Assembly: GCA_002811645.1 (NCBI GenBank)
Contig: PDIP01000132.1
Span: 1 to 25,978 of the forward strand
DNA: 25,978 nucleotides
Reading direction: 5' to 3'
Source: Corallochytrium limacisporum
Lineage: Eukaryota; Opisthokonta
The position numbers and the translations under genes were made by a program. The notes below the pieces were generated by a model that worked only from the letters and a program-made list of their open reading frames with translations, was not told where the DNA came from and searched no databases. How positions within the stretch are numbered: the first letter of the stretch is position 1; the number at the start of each line of letters is the position of its first letter. Shown here piece after piece: positions 18,132 through 25,978 of the stretch.

Positions 18132-19619
18132 TCAATTCGATTCCACCGTCCATTTCTTGGCGCTCGTGGATGCAGCTCCCTTTACACCAGCCTTGAGGAC
18201 CTTGCCCGGTCGTAGTACGCGGCAATTGTTGAAGGTGCGAATGGCATTGATGCCGACCTCAAGGCCATCGGCGGTGGCCTTGCCCGCGTCCTCACCATAC
18301 GCGTGTGTGACATAGTCGGATGTGTGGTCCCGGGCCTGGTTTGCCAAACCGTAAAATCCTTCCACCAGCGCATCGTAGACGGTGAGGGCCGTCTCTGCCA
18401 GGGTCTTGGCGCCCTGCTTCATGGAGTCCTTGCGCTCTTGACTTATTGACCCAGAGATCGAATCGTAGTGCTTCTTGGAAGTGGAATTGTTCTGGATTTT
18501 GCTGTGGACCCATTTGCCGGCCGCCATGGTCGCGTTCACCGCACCACGGATAAACTGATCCGCGACATGGCCCGTCACTGTGGCCGCAGTCGCAGAGTAG
18601 AATACACCCTTGGTCAGCCAGGACTGCACGTACCCGGGAACCTCGACCGCCTCCCTCTGCTTTGGTGTCGACCCGTCGCTCGCCTCCACATCAACACCAC
18701 TGTCATTCGTGGCAACTGATCCACGCGGAACCGCAGCTGCCTTCTTGTCTTTTTCGTATTCTACGCGCTTGGCCATGGCCCTTTCTGCCTTGGTGGTGCC
18801 TTTCTCGATGTATTTCACAGCCAGCTGGCCACCGACTGTGACGTGAGCTCCCGCCACCGTCAGATAGCGCACCGCCCAATCATCGCTGTCCTCGCTTTGA
18901 CTCTGGTTCGCTGTTGTTTTATCCGTGGGTTCTGCATACTGCGATCCGAGGCGATGCTCTGAGGGCCGGGGAAAGTTACAGCGATTGGCGTGTTCGACCA
19001 TCATGAGTTCAAACATGGCAACAGACTCTTTCCACACTGGATGGTCCTCCGGCACGGGTGGGGGAATGAAATCCAATTCGAAGAAGTACTTGGCATTTCG
19101 AGAGATTTGGAACGCAAAGGTCGTGTCGCTCATTTTGAGACAGTTGCAGATCTCCAGGGGCAGTTCCAAGTCCGAACTGCGGAGTACGAATCCTTCAACC
19201 TCAACGATTTTGTCGCTGTCGGTGCTGATCTCTGACCCGTTCTGTACTTTGGGAAGGTCTTTGTAGGCCATGTAAATTTCTGCTACTCCCCTACCCACGG
19301 GGTCCACACACTTTCCCTTCGGTCCCGCATGCACTCGTGAAGCCTCGACTTCACCTTTAACACGGTGCACAAGTTTAAACTTGATGCCATTCTCCTCTAC
19401 GGCTTGGTGCAACTTCTGGCGATTCTCTTTGGACATGGGATCCAGAGAAGGATCGTAGACATCGGCTTTCTTTGTATCTTCATCCTTGACCTTTGACTCC
19501 GTAATGTGATCCGGGTTAGGATCGATTTGCTTCCCTTCCTTCCTATCAGATCCAGAGCCCTGGAACCTTTTAACTGTGTCATTGGTAACCTTCTTCAGGC
19601 TGTCCATCATATTCGACAT
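18132..19619 (-). CDS. senescence-domain (spartin/ERD7-type) protein
   Basis: I start this at the ATG at 19619 (495 residues, Met-Ser-Asn-Met-Met, ACC before it); the frame is open five codons further but only to a TTG. The N-terminal 60 residues are charged and probably disordered. Residues of about 60-210 hold a beta-rich segment resembling the region before the senescence domain in plant and animal members. Residues of about 320-495 form the senescence domain, Ala/Gly-rich helices ending in a VEGFYGLANQ...VGINAIRTF-like core. Family members (animal spartin, plant ERD7) bind lipids and act on lipid droplets, endosomes or membranes under stress. No MIT domain, present in animal spartin, is visible. 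The stop is TGA. No TATTTAA box was found upstream. Confidence 0.8.
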   Translation of the reverse strand: MSNMMDSLKKVTNDTVKRFQGSGSDRKEGKQIDPNPDHITESKVKDEDTKKADVYDPSLDPMSKENRQKLHQAVEENGIKFKLVHRVKGEVEASRVHAGPKGKCVDPVGRGVAEIYMAYKDLPKVQNGSEISTDSDKIVEVEGFVLRSSDLELPLEICNCLKMSDTTFAFQISRNAKYFFELDFIPPPVPEDHPVWKESVAMFELMMVEHANRCNFPRPSEHRLGSQYAEPTDKTTANQSQSEDSDDWAVRYLTVAGAHVTVGGQLAVKYIEKGTTKAERAMAKRVEYEKDKKAAAVPRGSVATNDSGVDVEASDGSTPKQREAVEVPGYVQSWLTKGVFYSATAATVTGHVADQFIRGAVNATMAAGKWVHSKIQNNSTSKKHYDSISGSISQERKDSMKQGAKTLAETALTVYDALVEGFYGLANQARDHTSDYVTHAYGEDAGKATADGLEVGINAIRTFNNCRVLRPGKVLKAGVKGAASTSAKKWTVESN

Positions 19620-21881
19620 GGTTGCCGTTTTCAATGTATCCGCTATTCTCTTCTAATATCCTGTACCACACTACACCATATGGACCTCGTGTCAAGTACA
19701 AGAGCAGAAGATCCAGTGCTCAGTGTCAAGTACCTTGCTTCCAAGACCTCAAACGAGCTCCATGAGCAGCCGGTTCATCGTGTGAATGCAACGCTTTGCT
19801 TCTGCGTTGGTTTCTTCACTCTTGCAGGAACCAACCGTGCAGATGTGCACATTCGGTGTCTCACACATATTTTTCACTCTGGTGTCTTTCATAGAGACTC
19901 GGAGTCCGTCACCCGACCCGAGTCCACAGTGTTGTGTGGGTGTACCCAGTCACTCGGCGGCGGGCGGGTGATGGCTACATTGATGGTAGCCAGTAAAATT
20001 TGACGGTAGCTTAGGGAACACGGGTCCATTCTTCACTCTTTTGACTCGGCAGCATCGTCATCCCGGTCGATGGAATGTCGATCCGGTATAGTTGAACACG
20101 CCCGGGACGTGTGCACAGAGAACTGTCGCCTAACCATGGGAATCCAATTTCTCATTTTCTTTAGGCTGCCCAAACGCAGCTGCTGATACGCTTGGCTGCC
20201 CCTGCCCCAAATGGCCAGTGGGCAAAGTGGCTGTCTTACTGTGAGAGAGCGAAGCGTCCGCCGGTGGTGTGTGCCGAATATTAGGGTCTGAAAACGGCCG
20301 CCTCTTCGAAAGACCACCTACCCTGCGGCGCCCGTTTGGTTTTCCAGCCTGAAAAAATATTCTTCGCTTCTTCTCCCTTCCTTTCATCGCTTTTTTTTTC
20401 TCTCGCATTCTGGAAAGTACTCCCAAAGGCCCCCGGGGTGCCCCGCAACCGAAGCCAATTCCCTTACTGAACGAACTGAAAAAAATATTTTGTTGTGGAC
20501 GAAAGGGTGGCTGCGTATTGCTCCTGCTCCCTCCCGGCCCCACCCCCCCCGGGGGGGGGGAGGGTATTTTTTGCCGGCTCGCAGAGAGACTCCCGTTGCG
20601 TACGCGCCGTGGAAGCAGAGCCCCTCGTCGCCGAAGGGGGGGGGGGGGCAGGCAGGCTTGAGAGGCCACTTGGGGGGGGATAGCCGAGGCGCAGAAGGGA
20701 TCGGGCAGGGGGGGGTCCGAACGGGCACCGCAAACTTTACTTACCCCACCCAACCCAACCCAGGATATTTGATATACCTTTATTAGCATCTTCAAAAACA
20801 GTGATTTCATCCGAATTCAAATATATTCTTTGATTCGAAGCAGCTAAATATAGGCAAACAAGAATGTAAACTATTGAAAACTTGAAATATTGTTGTTGCA
20901 GACGAGGGACACCCACAGGCTGTTTTGCTTGGCTTTGGGCCCAAAGGCTTTCAATTGGTTGGGGGGGAGGGAGGGGTTGGAGGGGAGAGCGGGCGGTGTT
21001 TTGGTTGTCCCCTTATACACCGCCAGTGAATCGGGGTCGGCCAAGGGTGAAAATTAGTTGGGAAGGAGGTACGGGGCTGGGGGGGGGACCGCTGGTCAAA
21101 GTGTGAGGTTTCCCATTGTTTTGCCTTTTGTTCGCTCTGTTACCTCTTGGGTGCCTTACTTTGCAACGGGGGTTGAGCAAAACGGAGGACCCGCGGGAGG
21201 GGGCAGGGGGGATGGGGGTGAGTGTGCGTAACAAAAGAAAAGGAAGTAGGGTTTAAACCAAGGGCTTCCCGCGGGTTGACTGCGTTAGGATAGGATACAC
21301 ACACGCACACACCAGGGTCGTGGAGAGGGGAGAGAATCCTGGGCGAAATAGATGTAGTGCAACTGGCTCGGGTCACAATAGGCAAAGCCTGGAGAAAAAG
21401 CCAATAACAATAGGCCACAGTAAATTCGTGGGTTTCAGCCAATGGCAGCTCCCACTCTCCGTACGCCTGACAAGTGAGGAAAGAGGGGGAGGGGGCCGGC
21501 CCCCCTCCCCGGGCCCTGGGACGCGGGATTCGTGTAAGAGAAAAACAAAAACACACAAATCGCAAACAATGTGGAGTCAATGACATCTGCTGCACAGATG
21601 ATGTCTGTTGCATCATGGTCCTCAGAAATGAGACTTGATGTTGTATTTATGATCGTTTCGTCGCGTAACAGACTAAGCGACCATGAGTCAATGAGTGGCA
21701 TTGGGAGTCCTACACCACCGGGGAGCAGATTATCGTGATCCTGGGCAAGACCTCATACTCCGGTTTTTGGCTTTAAGGATTGAATTCTGTAGGATAAACA
21801 GTCTTTCCATTGGGGAAGCAAGCAAAGTATTACTGCGGCAGGCCATAGTAATATAGATCAACTCCCAGTAGCAATAGAACC
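19620..21881. other. 2.3-kb intergenic region containing a G/C-run island
   Basis: The left part (19620-20300) is ordinary unique sequence between the divergent senescence-protein and ARPC4 genes. The central part is the homopolymer-rich island listed separately. Several frames of 60-226 codons cross the island but consist of Pro/Gly/Arg-rich low-complexity translations of C and G runs, and I do not call them genes. Confidence 0.5.
20380..21520. repeat. G/C homopolymer-rich low-complexity island
   Basis: There are many runs of seven or more G or C, including C8 directly followed by G10 (20543-20560), a G10 run near 20636-20648, G8 runs near 20672-20715 and 21080, and C/G alternations near 21490-21520. 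A T9 tract (about 20391-20399) and a CCCAA-like triplet array (about 20745-20762) also occur. Such runs can form G-quadruplexes and hairpins and are error-prone in assembly. Confidence 0.7.
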
Positions 21882-22394
21882 ATGTCGAACACATTGAAAC
21901 CATACCTCGCTGCTGTGCGCACCACTCTCGACGCAGCAATGTGCCTTCGAAACTTTGGATCACAGGTTGTCGAGCGATACAACCAACCTGAGGTTGAGGT
22001 AAAGCGCAGCCCAGAATTGTTGCTGCGTCCGGTGATTGTCAGCCGTAATGACAAGGAGCGGGTGCTGATTGAGGGGTCCATCAATTCTGTGCGGTTGAGC
22101 ATTGCCGTAAAGCAGGCAGACGACATTGAAAAGATTTTGTGCTCCAAGTTCATGCGCTTTCTGATGCAACGCGCCGAAGCCTTTAACATTCTTCGGCGGA
22201 AGGCTGTCGATGGGTACGACATCTCCTTCCTCATTACAAATGTACACACAGAGTCGATGTACAAGAACAAACTGGTCGATTTCATCATTTACTTTATGGA
22301 GGAAGTTGACCGGGAGATTAACGAAATGAAACTTACTCTGAATGCCCGTGCCCGCATCAGTGCTGAGGAGTTCCTGAAGGCATTCGGCAACTGA
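21882..22394 (+). CDS. ARPC4: Arp2/3 complex subunit 4 (p20-ARC)
   Basis: The 170-residue protein is a full-length, clearly recognisable ARPC4 (the animal protein is about 168 residues). Diagnostic blocks are the N-terminal [82 protein letters not shown] and the terminal [14 protein letters not shown]4 forms the core of the Arp2/3 complex with ARPC2 and helps nucleate branched actin filaments in the cytoplasm. The start is fixed by the conserved Met-Ser-Asn-Thr-Leu and has ACC before it; the stop is TGA. No intron interrupts it. An AT-rich TAATATA (21849-21855) lies 26 bp upstream, too close to be a standard TATA box unless the leader is very short. Its high conservation marks the start of core chromosome content. 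Confidence 0.97.
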   Translation: MSNTLKPYLAAVRTTLDAAMCLRNFGSQVVERYNQPEVEVKRSPELLLRPVIVSRNDKERVLIEGSINSVRLSIAVKQADDIEKILCSKFMRFLMQRAEAFNILRRKAVDGYDISFLITNVHTESMYKNKLVDFIIYFMEEVDREINEMKLTLNARARISAEEFLKAFGN

Positions 22395-22813
22395 GTAACA
22401 GAACCCGTTTTTCGAGGGATCTCGACATAGCAAGAAGAGGAGCACGTCACTTCACCACGGCATCTGGACTGGAACACTACAAGGTCTTTCCAGAGACAAC
22501 ATTCGCAGTCCAGACGGTGGCCACCACGGTCACCCCCCCCCAAAAAAAAACAACAAAAAATGAAAAAGACATCCGCATGTTTAGGTTTACAGCAATGAAC
22601 TGGTAATCTGGTGAATGTGTACATTGGCCGTGCTCACCAGGTGCGGTCTATACAAGAAATGCTTTACGATAAAATGTTTATGCATGAGCCATTATGGAAG
22701 GATGATTTGAGTATGAAATTATGTTGATGATGTTGGAATGCACGCTGGTCATTCGCCTTCGATGTGGAAACTAGGGTATGTGTGGCCTTGTCTATAGGTA
22801 GTAGATACCTTGT
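22395..22813. other. convergent intergenic region with C9A9 tract
   Basis: These are the 3' flanks of ARPC4 (+) and the polytopic membrane protein gene (-). The region contains C9 followed by A9 (22533-22550) and a further A-rich stretch. No gene is seen. Confidence 0.6.
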
Positions 22814-22830
22814 CTATAGGTAGTAGATAC
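22787..22830. repeat. 22-bp direct duplication across a stop codon
   Basis: Two perfect copies of a 22-bp unit abut (22787-22808 and 22809-22830). The TAG stop of the 733-aa gene (22814-22816) lies in the inner copy, so the last few residues (Ile-Tyr-Tyr-Leu) and the stop are encoded by repeat sequence. Confidence 0.95.
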
Positions 22831-25015
22831 GACTCTGAATCAAGAGCGCAGACGCGGCCACCATCATATTCGACGCCATGACCGAAAACAGGACGGTCCA
22901 GAGCCCGACGTTGACAAAGGTGGTGCGGAAGATAACCACCCACTCAGCATAGGTGCCCGGATAGAACCTCCTGATGTACAACAAACCCAGGTATCCGGTC
23001 ACGGTCATGAACGGAATCATAACCGCGGCAAAGATCAGAGAGTTCCTGACCTGCTCGTCAGTGTACACGTCAAAGTTGTCAACGTCTGTCTTAAGGTTGA
23101 CTTCGGCGAGGATTGCCGATTGTTCGTCAACATTGTCCTCCTGCACAAACGGAAACAGAATCTCATTGTCACCGTAGCGGAGAGACAGAGAAATGACAAT
23201 GTAAAACACAAAGGCTGAGATCTGACTGAGAATCTTGAGCATGTAGAAACGTGCCTGCCGCCGACGGTAGCCAGGGATCTGGTAGCTGTGGCCAGAGTCT
23301 GTGGGATCATTGTCCATGGTAACCACTTTGACGCTGGTGTCAAACATTTTCTCACCATGGCCCCACGCAATGCACAGACGCTTCAGCCAGACGCGGATGT
23401 GGAACCAGAACTCAGTAAGGAAGAACAGGTAGGCCATTTGCTCCAGGGCGCGCAGGGCGGCGAGCAGGAAGAACGTACCCGTAGGGTCTTCCACAACGGG
23501 AAAGACGAGAACCTGGAACACATCCTCAACGCTTTCGAGCCAGAAACCGGAGATAATCATTTGCACTTCAATGGGCAAGGGATCACCCAGGGCCAGCAAG
23601 ATGGCCTTGAAGATGAACAGCACAAAGACTAGGACAATAGACAGGAACCGCTGACCGGTGGCGTCCAGCTCCCGAAACACGAATATATACCCGTACATGA
23701 CAAAGACGAAGATCGTGACAGTCAAAATGTTGATGCAGAACCAAAGGTGCATTCGCTTGAAGTAGTTCTCGTTACAGACCCAGGTGAAGTGCCTGCAGAA
23801 GTAAAGGCAAAAGAGGGTAGTTGTCGGGATTAGGATCATTGACAGTCCACCCTGCAGTGTTATCGACTGGTTGCGGTTGGACATGATGGGCAGCAAAACC
23901 ACCACCTGCACTGCCGCGTTCACAAACAGAATCCAGACCCATTCCCGGAAAGGCCGCCACGGAGTGCGTGGATCAAGGGTGCCGATGAACACCACAATGA
24001 GTCCGTATGACAGTACAATGGAAATCAAGGGATTCAGGACCAGCAGGTAGATTAGGTGATCGTTCAGTGACTCACTTACCGGTTCGCCGATGTCAACACC
24101 GCCGTAAAACAAAGCAACTAAACCCCCGGGAATCAGGGACATAAACAAGACAAAGAACACCGGACCCAGCCGGTGGTGGCTCAGATGCACCAAGAAGCGC
24201 TCCATGGCCTGTACAATTACTGCGTGGCAGTGAGAGCGGGCGGGAGGCATCTCTTCCGTGTCTGTGACTTTGATCATCGGTGTGTCAGTTTCACGGCGGG
24301 TCGGTGAGTCCTGGCTCGGAGTACCCAATGTGTTCTGGCCGTCCTCAGCAATGGACAATTGGCTAAGCGGTGTGATGTTCTGGCTTGGTTCGCTACTGTT
24401 GCTTGCCCTGGGAGATCCATTCTTTAATGCCGTGCCTTCCTCGCTCTTAGGCTGTCCCGACACGCTCGACCTTTGACTCCTGTGAAAGACGGAGTGGGCC
24501 AACTGCGAGAGAGTCCGCGGTGTCCTACGTTTTGACATGAGCGTGTACTTGACCACCGCGGGACATACGTACGTGGGGTCGCCCAGGGCTGGGCATTCGG
24601 GACAGCAGGCGGACACAGCCCGCCCGCTGCAGACTGCGGACACGGCACCGCCACCGGTTAGCAGGATTGCCAACTGCTCCTTGCTATAGACAGAGAACAG
24701 ATCTCCCGGTTCCCCATTGGGTCCCGCAGGTACTGTTAGCACCATGTCTTTGTCCACATTGCCACACTGCAGGGTCTGGCCCGGGGTCTGGCTCGGAGTC
24801 TGGCCCGGAGTATGCTCGAGCGGTGCTCTCTCGTCATGTTCTGAAGTTGCTGCAGTTATTTCGATCACTGTCCCCGGGGACCGCTCGTTGAGGTCAGTCA
24901 TTTCAGCTTCGTCTATGTCGTCGGCGACAGCTAGATTAATGCTCGCCAGCGTAGTTGTCGGGGCCATGGGAGGATGGTCTCCTCTATGGGAGTCGTCCCA
25001 GTGCTCGTCAGACAT
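22814..25015 (-). CDS. polytopic membrane protein with disordered N-terminus (orphan)
   Basis: The 733-residue protein has a long hydrophilic N-terminus (1-265), probably cytosolic, that is Ser/Thr/Pro-rich. It carries a short Thr-Pro-Gly-Gln repeat (about 69-81), seen in the DNA as an imperfect 12-bp repeat near 24775-24815. It also has a cysteine cluster (129, 137, 138, 141, 151). About ten transmembrane helices follow: near 285-307, 320-345, 358-378, 388-406, 423-447, 456-476, 512-535, 593-613, 659-680 and 695-724. A charged loop with an acidic stretch (about 615-655) separates helices 8 and 9. The start ATG has A at -3, a TATA-like ATATATTAA lies about 66 bp upstream, and the stop is TAG. 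I do not recognise the family; it could be a transporter, channel or sensor. It is a real gene on length, helix pattern and absence of lesions. Confidence 0.85.
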   Translation of the reverse strand: MSDEHWDDSHRGDHPPMAPTTTLASINLAVADDIDEAEMTDLNERSPGTVIEITAATSEHDERAPLEHTPGQTPSQTPGQTLQCGNVDKDMVLTVPAGPNGEPGDLFSVYSKEQLAILLTGGGAVSAVCSGRAVSACCPECPALGDPTYVCPAVVKYTLMSKRRTPRTLSQLAHSVFHRSQRSSVSGQPKSEEGTALKNGSPRASNSSEPSQNITPLSQLSIAEDGQNTLGTPSQDSPTRRETDTPMIKVTDTEEMPPARSHCHAVIVQAMERFLVHLSHHRLGPVFFVLFMSLIPGGLVALFYGGVDIGEPVSESLNDHLIYLLVLNPLISIVLSYGLIVVFIGTLDPRTPWRPFREWVWILFVNAAVQVVVLLPIMSNRNQSITLQGGLSMILIPTTTLFCLYFCRHFTWVCNENYFKRMHLWFCINILTVTIFVFVMYGYIFVFRELDATGQRFLSIVLVFVLFIFKAILLALGDPLPIEVQMIISGFWLESVEDVFQVLVFPVVEDPTGTFFLLAALRALEQMAYLFFLTEFWFHIRVWLKRLCIAWGHGEKMFDTSVKVVTMDNDPTDSGHSYQIPGYRRRQARFYMLKILSQISAFVFYIVISLSLRYGDNEILFPFVQEDNVDEQSAILAEVNLKTDVDNFDVYTDEQVRNSLIFAAVMIPFMTVTGYLGLLYIRRFYPGTYAEWVVIFRTTFVNVGLWTVLFSVMASNMMVAASALLIQSRIYYL

Positions 25016-25978
25016 CTTTGCCGTTGCTAACTTTTGCGTTCTAAGTGTAAGTACTCGAGAAAACTGGCGAAGTGGGAGGAATTAATATATGACAACCCTC
25101 TGCAGAATTCCTATCCGGTCTCGTTTCTAGTAGTTGAACAGAGCATGCCACAGCTCCTACTCTTTCCTTTCTCACATTGAAGATCTCAGTCGATCATCAT
25201 TACTTTTACGGATCCGGAGCCATCTGAAATAACTTGCGACGTATGCACTACTTGGGACCCATGCCAAATCTCTTGTGCCATGGGGACACCAAAAGGTAGG
25301 AGCCAACAGGGAGACCAAAACACAATTCTCTGATACGCACGGACCAATCCTTCTTAGTTTCTATTTTATTTTGGGACCATTACGTTTTCTTTTTTTGCCC
25401 AAAAGGACCTCGTATCCTTCACCAATGCCCCATGACGGCGCGCACACCCCCCGAGTGTGCCTGTGGCCCAAAGTCTCGTCCGACGGGTGCCATTTCCCCC
25501 CACCCCCCCCACCCAAAGTGCGACCAAAAGGCTGCGGTTCGATCCGCTTAGTTTGATGATACGCCCCACGCACGGAACCGAAGACACGAGACCCAAAAGA
25601 AAAAAGAACCGATGGCATCGGGGAAACACTCGCAGAGATCGGGGTCGCACCCCTTCACTATAGAAAACATAAGGGAAACCTCTCGAGGAAAATCCACAAG
25701 CGCCTTTGCCATTATTTTTTTTCCATCTCCCCCTCTCTCGCTCTTCTCGCTCTTCTCTCTCCTTCCCATCTTTTCCTTGTTTCCTTTCTTCCTCCTTCCA
25801 CCAGACGAAAGCACACACACAAAGCGCAGCAGGAGAAAACCTCTTTGTCTTCTTTCTCTTTTTTCCTTTTGGCGATTTTCTTATCCTTTGTTCAGGTTTT
25901 CGCCTGTTCTATTTTTTTTACTCCCCCCGGGGGGGGGGTGGGGGCACCCAAAGAAAATCGATCGATTGCATTTTAGCC
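25016..25978. other. upstream region of the membrane-protein gene and right end of window
   Basis: On the minus strand a TATA-like ATATATTAA (complement of 25082-25090) lies about 66 bp before the ATG at 25015. The rest contains C-runs (25495-25512), a long polypyrimidine tract (about 25725-25800) and C6G10 at 25923-25938. No gene is supported. Confidence 0.5.

Noticed and set aside
20130..20810. 226-codon minus-strand frame and overlapping frames in the G/C island
   Set aside because: The translations are Pro/Gly/Arg-rich products of homopolymer runs in several frames at once, not a protein.
25525..25550. GGTTCGATCC resembling a tRNA T loop
   Set aside because: Only a four-base stem forms, and no acceptor or anticodon arm is found around it.

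Overview
The window is a eukaryotic chromosome end. Its first 15 bases are telomeric CCCTAA repeats (C-strand of TTAGGG), so position 1 faces the telomere and the interior lies to the right. Genes are long single open frames with purine at -3 of the start, no clear spliceosomal introns and 0.4-2.7 kb of non-coding DNA between them. A complete Arp2/3 subunit (ARPC4), a spartin-type senescence-domain protein and a peroxisomal-looking PhyH dioxygenase confirm a eukaryote. An intron-poor protist or early fungal/holozoan lineage fits; a thraustochytrid-like stramenopile is also possible. I cannot fix the taxon from this sequence.

Layout. 0-5 kb holds two genes for secreted proteins: a 145-aa six-cysteine protein only about 0.2 kb from the telomere repeats (- strand), and a 444-aa secreted protein with the Ser/Thr-rich pattern of aerolysin/ETX-MTX2 beta-pore-forming proteins (+ strand). 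5.4-9.5 kb (- strand) holds a pectin-acetylesterase/Notum-like hydrolase and an ABCG half-transporter in the same reading frame, separated by one TAA codon. Homology to the hydrolase continues through the TAA and the catalytic His lies beyond it, so this looks like one fusion gene with an in-frame stop. 9.5-11.9 kb shows no convincing gene. 11.9-12.9 kb encodes an orphan 321-aa protein with an internal duplication. 15.2-16.2 kb encodes a PhyH-family Fe(II)/2-oxoglutarate dioxygenase ending in SKI. 18.1-19.6 kb encodes the senescence-domain protein. 20.3-21.6 kb is a G/C-homopolymer-rich island. 21.9-22.4 kb is ARPC4, the first clear housekeeping gene, and 22.8-25.0 kb encodes an orphan polytopic membrane protein with a disordered N-terminus.

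Four of the more telomere-proximal genes (145-aa, 444-aa, 321-aa and PhyH) have a TATTTAA(GG) box 75-147 bp upstream of their ATG. The ARPC4 and senescence-protein genes lack it. This suggests that the accessory and core genes have different promoter types. No operon-like or co-working gene set is evident beyond that. The most unusual objects are the stop-split hydrolase-ABCG fusion, the pore-former-like gene and the shared promoter box.
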